Shown one piece after another: positions 39,734-52,591 of a DNA stretch of 64,000 nt. Within the stretch, counting starts at the first letter, position 1. Each line of letters begins with the position of its first letter. Made by a program: the position numbers and the translations under genes. The DNA is from Numida meleagris (taxonomy: Eukaryota; Chordata; Aves; Galliformes; Numididae): positions 18,128,587 to 18,192,586 of the forward strand of contig NC_034438.1 of assembly GCF_002078875.1 (NCBI RefSeq), written 5' to 3'. A model generated the notes under the pieces. The model saw only the letters and a program-made list of their open reading frames with translations. It had not been told where the DNA came from and did not search any database.

Positions 39734-39770
39734 CTTTCAATCTGAGGATTTTCACAATCCTCAGTGAAAG
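39734..39770. other. 15-bp inverted repeat with a 2-nt bulge
   Basis: CTTTCA, bulge AT, CTGAGGATT, loop TTCAC, AATCCTCAG, TGAAAG. All 15 positions pair when the AT bulge is allowed. Confidence 0.88.
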
Positions 39771-42700
39771 AGGTTAATCTACCACACACCTCTGAGGAAG
39801 TAAAATATTGTCCATTAACTAGAAAAAAAGGAAAACAAAAGGAAAAAGAAAACGTCACCTCCTGTGATTTGTTTTAAGCTGAATATGGAGAGCAGAGTAT
39901 AGCTGAAGGAGCTCATCCAGGACAACACATCTGGGCAGAGGAGGGAACAGGACAGAAGGATTTAGGTCAGACAGAACAGAAATGACAAGGCAGAAAGAAC
40001 TTCGGGGACACGAAAAAACAACAGGGAATTTTTGACAGCAGGGGAAAGGAAGAATACAGCGCTATGCCCATGTGCTCAAGTATAGGAATGTACATGGCTC
40101 TGAAGATGAGAATATGTCTGAGAGGATCTTTTTTGTGGAGGAGGGATGAAATGTGGTAATGAGAGTTTCTCTGTGTAGGTGTCATGCAGTAGTAGAGTAG
40201 GCCTCTGTGGGAGTGAGTACGAGTGCTGGGAATGGGGAGCAAAGGAGGGAGGCTTGTGAAGAAGTGGTTCACACTCAAGAAGGCAAAATGTTATGAAAAT
40301 AAAAGGATGCAGCAGAAGACAATCAGAATAGCACTGGGAGGAAATTAGGACTACAGAGTTGTATGCGGGGAAATTATCCATAGAAAGGCCGTTTGCTATC
40401 ATAGCAAACACTAATACTAAAGAAATTAAATTGGAAGGCAAGTCATTGACCAAAGGTAGAAGCAGAAAACTAAGGTATTCCCACAGAGATGAAAAGGGTT
40501 GCTGGAATGAGAATAGATTTAAGAATGCATAAACAGGAGTAAGAATATTAAGAGCTAGCAGCAGTCTTCAGAAAATATTCCTCATGGGATTTACACAGGA
40601 TTCTGCAAATGTGGGTCTCAATCTGCATGGGAAATGTCATATGCTATCTGGGTCACAAGCCATGTGCCTTTATCCCATTCATCTTTCATGTTTGCATTGA
40701 GTAAAAACAGTACGTAACACAAAATTCATCCTCTGCTCATAGTACTTACCATGAAATATCTGTGGTAGTTATACACTGAGTTTTGCAAGCAAGGGATCCT
40801 TCCTTCCCCAGCTAGGTATGGTTTGCATGCCTATTTAAGGAAGACAAAGTACTTCAAATATACATCATCTCATAAAGCCACATGAGGTGAATGGACAAAA
40901 TTTTCAGGAAATTTTAAATTATTTTATCACTATCAGAAGCTATTATTTCTCTGTGACAATTTCTCTGTGATGAAGAGAATGGTTTCATTTGTACAAACTA
41001 TGCCATGCCTGGTACCAAGCAGCTCCTAAGGCTGCCAAATTGCTCACCTGGAGAGCTCTTAGCACACAGCTTCCTCCTGCCAGCAGCACTGATGCCACAC
41101 AAAACCCCCCAGCTTCTCTTGTACACAGACCCTGCTCTCCTCAGATCCCTTCTCAGCCTAGAGAAACTGCTGTTAAGTACAGCATACCATCAAGGCCATA
41201 TGGATCCAGTGCCACTGCTGAAGGCTGGGGCACTCCAAGCAAAGGAACAGGTACTGGGATGCAGCCACCTTGATCTGGTGCACAGAGCACAGCAGAAGGG
41301 CAGAGTCAGCTCTTTCCAGCAGCTGCTTAGGAAGCACCTGATTAACAGCGTGAGTCTAAATAATTCAATAACTTCTGCCATCTGTTGGAAAGAGGTTTCA
41401 CTTCTTCTCATTTTGTTCTTTTTTTAGGGGGATACCCAGCTTTACTCTGAAAAGCAGGGCTTATTTCTCTGTGTTTCAGAGCTGAGGACTTTAAAACTTC
41501 TATACATGGCATATGATATGTCATGAAGATTAGGCAATACCTCGAAATTATCTTTCTTTTAATGGCTTGTAATGAATGGGATGTGATTGCTCATTTCTCA
41601 GAAAACTACAGCATTCAGTTACTCTCTTCTCCTGAACTTTAGAGAGTGTCACCAGCACGATGTTGTCCCTTGCTCATTATTTCTAAATTGGTAATATTGG
41701 TGCAACAGTTCCAGATGCCCGGGATTAAAATGACATAATAAATTATTTTGCAACTTTGCTTCTAAGAGTCTCAGATTTGTCCATAGTGTTCTTTTTAGGC
41801 AAGGCTGCGCTACTCCTGCCAATAGCTTCTGGTATGGAAAAGACAATAGTGCTGTTACCAAAGCATTTTATGACTACTTTCTACCTGCTCCCATCAGACA
41901 CTTCAGAAAGAGTTATGCATTTACATAATGTGAAATGTTGGTACAACTTCAACTGAAATCATTAAACTGTACAAATGTTTCTAGTATAGGCCAGAGCTAT
42001 CCTGAGCCATCCATACCTCACAGGAGAGGCATTTTTTGTGATTTTGTGATTTTTGCAAATCACAAGCAAATGCAAACATTTTTAAATTTTTGATTAATTG
42101 AAGGCAGGATCTCAAGAATCAGGGGGAATTAGAAAAAGATTTTCCTGAGGATTAACATTAACAAGCATATGTGTAAAACACATTTGTAAAAACTTAGAAA
42201 AATCTTTATCAGTATTTTGAGGAAAGCAATTTTTTTCCTATGACTAGAATATAAATAAAATCCCTGTATTTTTTTTTATGTCTGATTGATTGTGAACTCC
42301 TGCCAGAAGCTAGATTTATTGAATTTGAGAAAAAATTCTGAAAATGCAAGGCCTACAGACATTAATGTTTCTTTAAGCATTTAAAGTATAGAGAAAGTCT
42401 GATCCTATGAGTTTTCAATATAAACATGAAAGCTTATAGTGAGTGTTACGCTATTATTTGAACTGTAGCATACCTTGCTGCCCTGTATATGTACTTGGAC
42501 CCCTCCCTGATGCAGACACAAATAACAAGACAAGAAGTTTCCACTGAAGATACATGACAACTTAATCACTTTTGTTACTCGGAATATATGGTATGTTCTT
42601 GAAGCTATGATAGACTATGATAAATGATCTGCATTGGTACAGATAAGGGGCAAAGCAGATTACTGAAAAACACAAAAACAGATCATAATTGTGCCATGTA

Positions 42701-45700
42701 ACATGGCACATGCCTCCAGAGCTGTACGAGTATCCCTTTCTCTAAAGAGCTTTCTCCTCAGCCACTTCATCTAAGTGTTACAGTAGGATTATGTGAGTAT
42801 CATGCAACTGAAGACACGTTTGTATGTCTGGATGTAGTTTATCTGTCTTGTAAGGGCACTGAGCCTGAAATACTGCAACTTGCCTCTGAGCAGGGTTTAC
42901 AAGCTCAGGTTGACAACTGACTTAGGCAACTTTCAGCACCGATCCAAGCAGCATCTGTCTGGGTAGTTATGCCCTGGGCTACAAGACATGAAACTCAAGT
43001 AGAACAATAGTGCCTCCATGGTTAAGAAACAGGTGCAATCCACTGCACCTGAAATCTCACTCTTGTCTAAGCTTGGTGAGTTGCCCTGCAGCAGGGACCA
43101 TTTATATTATATACCTGGCCTGGAAACCTGGGCTTCCTCTCCCTCCTGCAGGTCACTCAGCAGGCTGCTCAGACTGCTTGGAGCAAAGAGATCTGAATCT
43201 GCTGTAGAGTTCTGCCTCACTTTGTGCTCATCCAACACACCATTTCAAAGTCATTAGATTTACCAGTCTGCACATAATATGGAAACACATTTATGATTGT
43301 CCTTGCTACAATAATTTGAATATGAGTCATATAATTCCATCTAAACTTTAGAAAAAGAAGAGCAACAGATAGCTTTCCTCTCCAGCACTCTGCAAATCCT
43401 ACCTATGTACTGTCACCAGTCTGGCTAAGTTTACTTGTGAATGGTGGCTACACTGCTGGAACTTTGCTCCCAGAGCTGGAGCAGGGTTCATTGTGCAAGC
43501 ACGTGAAGTCCTGGCAAGAGGACCAGGATATCTTCTTATCTTCTGTATTAGCTGCAAGCAAGGCAGGAGGCTGACCTCAAACAAGGCCTTACATGGCAAA
43601 GCCCTGACTTAGCAAAATACAGAAATAAATGTCTGCATCTAAGACTAGTCCATGTCATAAGGAGACCCATGTGTCTACAAAAAATACATTTCATATGCAA
43701 GGGACCTACATGGCATAACATATCTCCTGCTAGGATTGCAACATTGCAACACCATCTCTTTCAGATTTTCAGTAATTCTCAGTTGGACTTTTTATCTGAA
43801 GTGAAATGGGGTCACATTTTGTTTTGGTTCTTAATGTTATCAGAGCTAGATAAATTACATTTAGTCCCTCAAATGTGATCAGTGCTTTTAAAATCTATTT
43901 GATCCTAATCCTCTTCCTTAACTCCACTCTGCCCTGGATATCATCCTCTGACCTCTGTGTCACAGTGCTTTTAAAAAGTGCAACTGCTGAAATCATTGCA
44001 CTGCAGACTGAAGCATGAATGCGTATCAGTTGTTCTCATTAGCCTGTAATGCTCAGAGGTCCTCTCTAAAGGGTAAGCTGCATCACCCACAAAGGCTGAA
44101 TGGCTGAGACAAAAAATACAACTGCAAAATTGTATCATAAATCTATTTTAGGCCTAGGAGAGTGTTCCCTGGTTAGCTGTATGCTGGAGATACTGTAGGA
44201 AACACCAGAAACAGCTGGAGCTGCATTCAGCCTCATGAGGAACAGGGTCTTGGGGGGAGTGGAAAACAAAAGCAAAAGCAAAACCACATTATCGCATTGG
44301 TCTTTTTGTTAAATTCCATTTCTCTTTCTTTATACATGGAAGCTCTTTTCTCCAAATCCCATCTTATAGTATGGACTTTCAACTCATTTGTGCAAAACAA
44401 AAGAAAAGTTGTTTTTGACATACATCCTTGCAACTGAAGAGCCATTAAAAATTATGAGGCTGATGATGCAAGGTTAACTACTAGAGACCAGAGGGAAACG
44501 TCCATGCACTTATTAACAATAAGTCTCATTTCCACAGGCAGTCATGACAGAGCTCAGTTTCGCATGAAACCCCCATCACACAAAATTAAGTTAATCGAGA
44601 GCTCTTTGCTGCCTTATCATACATTATGAACAAAGGAAAGATAAAGACTGAGATGGTGAAAACAGAGACAAAGAAAACAGAGACAGTGATAGAGAAAAAA
44701 GTGTATTTCCTGTGGCCTGCCACTTGCCATCCATGCTAGTTCTTAAATTTAAGTATTTCACTCTCAGATCCAAACTGTCTGAACATCAGTATGTAAACGG
44801 AAGGTGTAGCACACTTTAAAGATCTTAGAAGCGAGAAAAGAGAGGAAAAAGCAAAGAAAGTGGTTCATAGAAAATGTTTGGCTACCTCTGAAGAGGAAAA
44901 ATGAGCTGTCCTTACGCTGCTGAGCCATGCATACTACTGAAAACGTCTGTTTGCCTCCAGGTTGTCTGCACAGCTGAGCAAACAATTGCAAGGAGGCTCT
45001 GCCCATGCTCCAAGCTGGCAGATAACCACAAGAAGTAACAACCAGGAGAGGAGCAAGTTTCCTGCAGATTGGAGGAGTGGCTTTTAGAATGCTACAAGGA
45101 GCTGAGAAAAAAAAAAAAACAACAAAATAGGTTCCTGGTGAAAGAGTACAGATCCTCAAGTGCTGCAAAATGCACTTCTGGGTTTCATTAAGTAAACACA
45201 AGAAACACAAGCATTTACCAGAGATAAGATTATTTTTCTTCATCTACACAGTAATCTATGAAATTTTAACTCTGTCCTTAATAGAAGCTAAAAGATCACA
45301 TATGCTCAATGATCACGTTAGCAATGTCGATTACACTGAATTTTCCACCAAACTACTGAACCATGGTGGCTGAAGAACTCTGGGGAAATACTTTTATGAG
45401 ACAGTATTAGGGGAAAGACAAAGAGGAAGGGAAAAAATATTTCAACAGCATAGCTTTATAGATGGTTCCCACAGCAGCACACTTTAATTAGTAAATCCAA
45501 CATAGAAAACTGAAAAAGTGCACACAGAATGTATTCAGACTGATCAGATGGATTACTCAAGAAAATGTATACTTCCATCTCATTAGTGCCTCCAGGAAAG
45601 AGCTGGTAGCTGATTCCTGATCTATATCTAAAATCTTTCAGACCTACAACCATAGAGTACCAATTCTTACTTCTGTAAGCAATTTCATAGGACTAAATAT

Positions 45701-46336
45701 ACTCAGGAATTTCCAGAAATGAGCGCTCATGCATGATCCCTCACTGTACTGTAAGTTTTAATCAAGTTTTGCTACCAGATTAATACTGGTTTTTACAGTC
45801 CAACACAGAAGCACGGCAGCAGGTTTCCATCACCAGTGTGCCTCAGGCTTTCCTACAGAACTGAAAAGAACAGTCTTCACCTTCTGCTCATTTTTATTTT
45901 TAAGAAAAGAAGCAAAACAATTTTTCATTCAAAGTACAGTGCCCCACGCTGCTTTGTTTTGCAAATGACTTTTTCAGCAGGGTCATGGCTGCTAGTGATT
46001 CAGTACACCTCTGTGCATTTTCATAGCACTAATGATTTGCGCAGTGTACAGCAGAAAGAACTATTCTGTTTCTGGATGACCTCAGGTGTTACGAAAACAG
46101 TTTCTTTTTTCAAGCTCTTTTCATCCTGGATCTCTCTACTGTGAACTAAAATATAACTGGGCACAATTAGGCAGGGTTTCTTAGATAAAGCTTCTTTTGC
46201 TTGCCCAAAGGAAGAATAAAAGGGGTAATGGTAACTAGAAAACTACAGCAGAGTAGGAGAAGAGGATTTTTTGTTGTTACAAGTGGTCCAACCATGCATG
46301 TTATCAGAATTTATAGATTAACATTCTAAAGGTATA

Positions 46337-46412
46337 CTTTTCCTCTCCTTTCCTCTCTCCTTTCTTCTCCTCTCCTCCCCTCCTTTCTTTCTCTCTCTCT
46401 CTTTTTTTCTCT
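46337..46412 (+). repeat. 76-bp pure pyrimidine tract
   Basis: An uninterrupted C/T run that is TCCTC-rich and ends in (CT)n. It has the opposite strand sense to the purine tract at 16.3 kb. Confidence 0.97.
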
Positions 46413-47935
46413 AACTTTTAAAGATAATCAATGTTTCTTTCAAAATGACAGACTTAGCAAAAGCATAGGGAAGAAAGCCAATGTCAAGTGGTTTAGACTA
46501 CTCTAACACTTAAAGTTGGGACTGTATTTAAGAATATGGAAGAACTGGAGTGTAAGTTTACTCAGTATTATTTTCTTAGCACAAAAAATAGGATATTTTA
46601 GTATGCTTTTTGAAATACAATTTTATCTCCTTTGCATACATATATGAAAGACACAATCTATTCTAAATGAAAAGCATTAATTTGTAGAGTAAAATTAGGA
46701 TAATTAAATTTCTCAGTAAAAGTCTGTCCTTTATGTAACAGGAAAAGGCCTTTTCTAGCCAATATATAGCAATTCAGCTGACATTTACTATAGCCCCAAG
46801 TGAGACAGACAGAGCTAAACTACTTTCATGTTGCAGAATAACATGGATAATGTAATAATCAGAATTTTAATGGAAGAATAAATTAAAAGAAGCATGACAA
46901 TCACACATTATGAAATAAACAATCATCACTTGAGTAAATACCTGCAAAGACCTGGAAGAATGCTGAAAAGTAGACTGCAGCAGCAAAATGGGATGGGCAT
47001 CACATGCTATGAGGGGAAAGAGAACTGAGCAAAATGTACAAAGCAGATCTGGGGATGTCTTGTGTAATAATTCTGCTCTTTGTGGTCTGAGAGCATGCTG
47101 CAGGAAGAGGAAAAGGTACACTGAGGCCTGATAGAAAACTGTAAATTTTCAACAGTTGCTGACAGCAATGCATGAAAATCTTCATTATTTTGTCTCTGCT
47201 AGAGAGAATGCAGAGAATAAGTCTAAACAAAGAAAACACTGTTTCCTGGAAATATATTGCATAATTAATTTTTTAACATGTGCAACATTCTAGCTATAGA
47301 TCTGACTAAACACTCACTGAACTAAATCCACGCCCACAACCTCAGAAATATTCAATAAGTACTAACAAAAAAGTTTTTCTACAAACTAGATCTTGCTTTG
47401 TTGACTTGAGGTCAGGGCTGTCAGGGCATCATCGAATTCCAGAGGCTTCTATAAGAAACCTCTAAGGGAGAAAAATATTGAATGTAAGTCTTAGGGATTA
47501 ATTTTAAAACATAATTCAGTTTTGATAATTGGATAGCTAGTGATACTTGCAGGCAATGGGGTAGAGAATGTAGCGTGGGTACTGGTGAAGTGGATGGCTG
47601 TCAGATACCTGTTCACACAGAGAGGCGTCCAGGTCCGCTGCAGAGGGAGTCAGCAGAAGAGTTTGACCTGAACTTCTCTTTGGTTTTCTTTTCCTAGCAG
47701 GTACATTGAAAACCAATTTATTTTTCCTGGTAATTTCCCTAGGCTTTCTCCCTGCATGCCTCGCTTTTCAATGAGCCCCATTTTGCCAGTGGGACTATAA
47801 CTGAGATTAAGTAATCTGGTCTGGCTAGTTAAAGCACACAGATATTACATATTCCTCCAGTTCTACATGCAATTCAAAAAGAAACAAATGAAGCCACAAC
47901 CAAACCAAATACTTTACGTACATCTACATGCATAA

Positions 47936-48990
47936 ATGGTGTCTGACATGGAAGTGCATATGAAACAAGGGCATGTAAATTAATTCCTCCATGAGTTAAA
48001 AATGGCACCCACTGACATTCATTGACACTTGCAGAATGTTTATGGAGACCAAAGAGTGGACGTGAGCATAGTGAGATAGGGGGTGGTATGTTTCAGCAGT
48101 GGTGACAGTAATGTGAAAGACAGGCACACTCTGGACAGCCACTCACACAGCTCTCACACCATGCAATGAAGAGTGTCTTGATCAGCTCATTCACACAAAT
48201 TGGTGGATTACGACCAAGGAACTGTGGTTGAGCTCAAGATTGGCGTCAAACCATTGGAAACAATGGTGGCAACACTGGAGTACAGCAAAGATTGTGCCAA
48301 GTGGGTTCCATGAATGATTGCACAGGAACAGAATGAACACCACGTGCAGGTTTCTCAGGACCTATTGAACCAATATGAGGTTGAAGGTGACAGTTTCCTG
48401 GATCACATCATTACCAGTGATTAAACATGACGTAACTACTACAAGCTGGCAGTCCCTGGAGCGGCAACACGTGAATTCCCCATGGAAGAAAAAGTTCAAT
48501 ATGCAGCCCTCAGCAGGTAAAGGATGTACATTGTTTTTTGGGATAGGAAAGGGGTGATCCTTCTGGATTTTCTGAAACCCAGAGAAACTATTACCTTCTT
48601 CACCATGACACTGATTAAGCTGAAGCCTCAAACTTCCAGAGCCAGGCCAGGGAAGAAGAAAACCTTTCTCTTGCAACACTGTAACATTAGGCCCCACACC
48701 AGTTTGAAGACTGTGAAGCACATTGCTAGTCTTAGCTAGATAGTTCTGCCGCACCCACGATACAGTCCAGATTTGGTGCATTTTGACTTCTATCTGCTCA
48801 GGTCAGTGAAAGATGGAGTGCATGGGGAATATTTTCCTAGCAATAATACTGTCACAGTAGCTGTGAAACAGTGGGCTACATACACTGGTGCAGATTTTTA
48901 CAAGAGCAGCATGCAGGCTTTTGTTCATTATTGGCAAAAATGCATAGCTAACGGTGGTGATTATGCTGAAAAATAATGTTCTTGTCAGAT
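47936..48990 (+). mobile_element. mariner (Galluhop-like) relic, most of the element without recognisable ends
   Basis: The left part, from about 47,936, matches the complement of the deleted mariner copies at 14.2, 34.0 and 55.0 kb. The right part runs through the end of the transposase frame and fades at about 48,990. Neither terminal inverted repeat of the family (GGTTGCTCCAAAAGTAATGC-like) is visible on either side, so the copy is truncated or its ends have decayed. It keeps the central transposase region that the three short copies have lost, so it shows the structure of the parent element. Confidence 0.82.
47991..48976 (+). pseudogene. mariner transposase pseudogene
   Basis: The frame can be followed across about 330 codons with shifts and stops. 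It begins near the ATG at 47,991, where an insertion follows the first codon and disrupts the frame. Helix-turn-helix-type N-terminal sequence follows, then a DHIIT-like catalytic block near 48,400, a GVILLDFL block near 48,550, and LLQHCNIRPHTSLKTV near 48,670. The YSPDL box is near 48,760-48,775, and the conserved C-terminus IANGGDYAEK ends at TAA 48,974-48,976. Known: in mariner transposases the third catalytic acidic residue is the Asp of YSPDL. Here the second catalytic position reads Asn in the HCNIRPH block, where family members have Asp. Several internal stops and a frameshift make this non-functional. Small open frames within it, such as 48,375-48,557 and 48,773-48,976, are fragments of this pseudogene. 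Confidence 0.85.
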
Positions 48991-49379
48991 CCGTACAGCT
49001 CAAACTTCTCTTCTGCCAAGCCCAAGAATGCCCTTACTCTCCTCAGCCAATTATCCCAATTGCCTTTATTCCTGTTTTCTCTTCTGTGGACAGAGATCTT
49101 ACCTCAGGAAAGACTGCTCTTATCTCAACTGCCACCTATCCTGGAGACACAGAAAGTCCTTAATCATCTTTTTAATTGTAAAGCTCTTCAGCTGCCTAAA
49201 GCTCTGCTTCTGGCTCTGCTCTGAAATGTTTCAGCCTTTGGGGCAGTTCAGTAAATAAGTCAAACCGAAGCTTTAACAGGATTTACAAGCTAGATTTTCT
49301 ACTTGTCATGCCTCCAGTCTTCACCTAGTAGGTGCAAGAGACAGAGTTCTACAGAAATCATGGGTTTGTTTCTCTTTTA

Positions 49380-49460
49380 TCTAGTATCTTAATGGCTAGA
49401 GCACTCACTTAAGGCAATTAGGATTCAATTCCTTTCTAATCTTTTGATAGAGACTGACCC
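49380..49460 (+). mobile_element. possible tRNA-derived SINE (MIR-like) remnant
   Basis: TTAATGGCTAGAGCACTCAC resembles a tRNA A-box region and GGATTCAATTCC resembles a B box. This is the pattern of the tRNA-related head of amniote MIR-type SINEs, with a shortened spacer. No SINE core or tail is recognisable, so the call is weak. Confidence 0.33.
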
Positions 49461-52097
49461 AGCTACTAGGCAGTAATGTACTCTGAAATTAGGACATTCA
49501 CATTTCTTTCTGGGGCAGTTGCTGAAGTGGTATGGAAAACTGACACCAGAGGTAGAAAAACAGCAAGTGCATTCATGACTCAGGAAGAAAGGATTGGGAA
49601 CCAGAGCCTTTTTCACTGAAGAACTTCTAATTTTATGCTAAATATGTAGTAGAATAGGAACTAGACCCCACCACTATTTACCATGATGGTTTGGAAAGGA
49701 AGTATGAATCCTTTGCCATTGCTTAAATATTTGAAAGAAGAGAGGTAGTGGTCATGCTTCAGGAACATGCTCACAGTGGTGAATTCCAAACAGATGGAAC
49801 CAGTCCCTTGCCAGCCAGCTGGGATGCCAAAACAATCAGTCTAGGAGACCCAACCCCCTCCTCTGCCTCTGAGCCACAGGTAAACAGTGGCTCCCCTCCT
49901 GGAGGGCTGACTTCTGCAGACTCCATTCCTCAGCACCTAAGTCCAGCTTTCCAACAGATACACCCATTTTGTTATTATCTCTGTTAACATAGTACAGAGA
50001 TGCCACAACAGCTACACGCATGCAGGGCCAGTTAACTTTTGGCACAGCATCAGGCAATTCCAGCAGTATTGCTTCCAGAGCCTTGTTATCAAGGCCATGA
50101 CACTCACCAGGTCAGGAAACTGTTGCCCTGCATTTCGTTGCATGTAGACATGTCCTAACTTGTGCCATACCTTTCATAAGAAGCCAAAGAATTCTGCTTG
50201 GACTTCATAAGTTCCATTAACTACTTGGCAGCAAGATGCTGTAAAAAAACTACATACTGACTGACATGCAGCAACAGATGAAAACTTAGATGTCGGGAAG
50301 AATTACGATCCTCCCCTCAGCACCTCTGATGACTCCCTCTAGACAGTTTCATTAAAACACGATAACCTTGGTGTTTAACATGAACTGAAATTCACAGTAG
50401 CATTAGTAAATATGGAATTTTTTATAGTGCTTCTTTGCACACTTAATTGTCCACCTCCAGTACCAGAGCATTAGCCTCTGGGACATGGTATGTCCTATTT
50501 AGATGACTGCTACATGTAAACCAAAACTTCGCACAGTCTATGTCTGCTTAGTCCTGCCCAGTCAGGCCTGTAAATACTGACCAAGCTAATGAATGACTTT
50601 TCAAAGCTTAATTCAGACAATCAGGTGGAAGGGGGAGGGCTGGAAAGCAGATACATGAGTAGAAACCCAAAGGTTTTATAAGACATAGGGTTTATCTTAA
50701 AAGAACTTCCGCATTTTTTTTTCTAATTGCTATGTTGTTGGTCTTTTTACAGACAATAAGGTATTGACACTGCCAAGAGCCTTACACAATCCCAATGGAA
50801 TTTGGATTGCAAGTGGTAAAACAAACGCTCTGTAATCACACTGCTTGTTGTAGCGCTGCGTATGCAGACGTTATCTTTCAATGTAAAATACTGCGGAAAA
50901 AGTCATAATGTTATTATTTGAATAAAAGTTTCTAAATAAAACACCTTATATTTTACCATCTCTGAAATAAGGTTTAATCAGAACCTTTGTGGATAAATTA
51001 ATGGTTCTAAGTGCAAACAAGTAAGTATACACACAAAACACATCCCAGCTGTGCAACCACTATTTTTGAGATGAAGGCATCACAAATTGCAGCCATTTTG
51101 CTATCAGCTTTGGTGACAACTACGCGAAAAGTTTAGAAAAGTTTATATGAAATCATCCGAGACTGAGGACTGCTGTTTGGATAAATTCTAAAGCAATTAC
51201 ATAAGCTAATTATTTTTTTTTTTCATTCATGTGGCTTAATTCACAGGCTTTGATATTTGCTTTATTAATTCAAGATACTTCATATTTGTTTATGGAAAAA
51301 TAAAATTACTTTTTCAATAATGATTACAGATCAATGCAGCAAACACAACTGTTTTCAGAAAACTGCAAATAAACATTTACAGCAGAAAAGCAGTTGTAAT
51401 TACCTCCAACATAACTCTCTTCTGATAAATTATTTCTGCACTTTTGGTAATTCAGAACCCTGCAATAGGCAGTCAACTCTAACTCAGAACAGTTTGATCC
51501 TTTATTGTGACTTTAATACTTTGCAAATCATTAAGATTTAACAGTGTGAAAGCAGAATCATGCGGTATGCAATTATGCAGTCTGAAGATAGTCCTATGCT
51601 ATGTGGCTATCATTTCAACAGGAAGCTCTTCTCTGGTATTACTACTCTCCCACAGTGCATGAACATCTGCAATAAAGTCTGTCACAGTAGCGTGCAACAC
51701 TGTAATGTCCTTAGACTGCAGAACTTGTGAAGATAAGCTCCTTTGAGATATGTTTTATATCAGTTGTTCTCCCACTGAAGCTCAACAAAGCCATGTAATA
51801 GCATGGGAAGAGCATAGAAATAGCTTGGTGGTTCTGGCTCTCAGCTTTTGAAACACAGCCCTGCCAAAAAAACTGCCCTGACATGTTCTGACATGATCTG
51901 AGCACAACTAGAAGCATCATAACACAGAGACAGGAAAGTAGCAAGCTGAAAAGTTTTTACTTTTCTTTTCCCAGTAGGAATCAGACTAGTTTTGTCTTCC
52001 TGACTTTGGTAAAACTGTCTTTGCAAATTGGGATAGGACAAAACCTTCTTTGATTTATCTACCAAGAAAGTAAGCATCTAGAAAAGCCTCTCCAGAC

Positions 52098-52117
52098 AAA
52101 AAAAAAAAAAAAAAAAA
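52098..52117 (+). repeat. A20 homopolymer
   Basis: A run of 20 A. The sequence upstream of it is not recognisable as a retrocopy. Confidence 0.95.
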
Positions 52118-52591
52118 TAGAAGTCATTCTTTTGTTTGTTTCAAGCATGTCCAACTGCGGATCCTGGAGATGGAGAAGTATTACAAAGCACAGAATAAAC
52201 TCGTTTAGTGCTTTTTTTCTGCCCTCTGCACAAACACTGCCTAAGTGTGTGGTGAGCACTTCATATTTATACACCAGGCTTGTATGGTTGTGTGAGGGTG
52301 AAGTGCAGTCCTGGCACAGATCTGCCAGTTCCTATTACAGTCATTTTCCTTTCTGGCAAAGGAAGATCTGCGGCACACGTCCTTGTGACAGCTCTGTGAT
52401 ACTCAGATGTCCCACTGGCAGAAAGCAGCTGCATCACTACTGAGTGTTTTGTCTCATGAGTCTGCTCTGTTTTCTGCATGAATAAAATTAAACATGGCAG
52501 GCCTGAGATTAAAGTCTCTTAGCTGCTATTCCTCTCATAGTGGAAACTAAATGTTATGGTGCTGACAAACTCTTGTTTCTCTCCACTGAAG

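Larger units (their letters stand above)
35333..46336. other. mostly unique non-coding sequence
   Basis: Apart from the old CR1 at 37.5 kb and the hairpin at 39.7 kb, no supported features. Overlapping frames at 40,989-41,427 and the 159-codon minus frame at 44,764-45,243 carry no recognisable motif. A 30-nt AG-to-GT interval at about 39,359-39,388 looks exon-like but is too short to support. Confidence 0.55.
48991..52555. other. unique sequence upstream of the candidate terminal exon
   Basis: Contains the possible SINE remnant at 49.4 kb, a Ser/Pro-rich 79-codon plus frame at 49,748-49,987 with no known motif, and a block with eight CpGs at 50,824-51,165. No upstream exon of the 52.6-kb candidate could be identified with confidence. 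Confidence 0.5.

Noticed and set aside
40989..41427. Overlapping plus-strand frames of 94 and 140 codons, Pro/Ser/Leu-rich
   Set aside because: Two frames open at once with no motif; composition effect of a C-rich patch.
44764..45243. 159-codon minus-strand open frame, the longest outside recognised repeats
   Set aside because: No domain, motif or splice context; contains a phenylalanine run encoded by an A12-type tract. Likely chance.
49748..49987. Ser/Pro-rich plus frame containing a CAG|GTAAAC donor-like site
   Set aside because: Looks faintly exon-like, but has no acceptor that fits, no recognisable sequence, and no phase link to the 52.6-kb candidate that I can show.
50746..50836. Acceptor-like TTTTTACAG followed by a 26-codon frame and stop
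   Set aside because: Short, no recognisable sequence, and needs a specific phase; not enough to call an exon.
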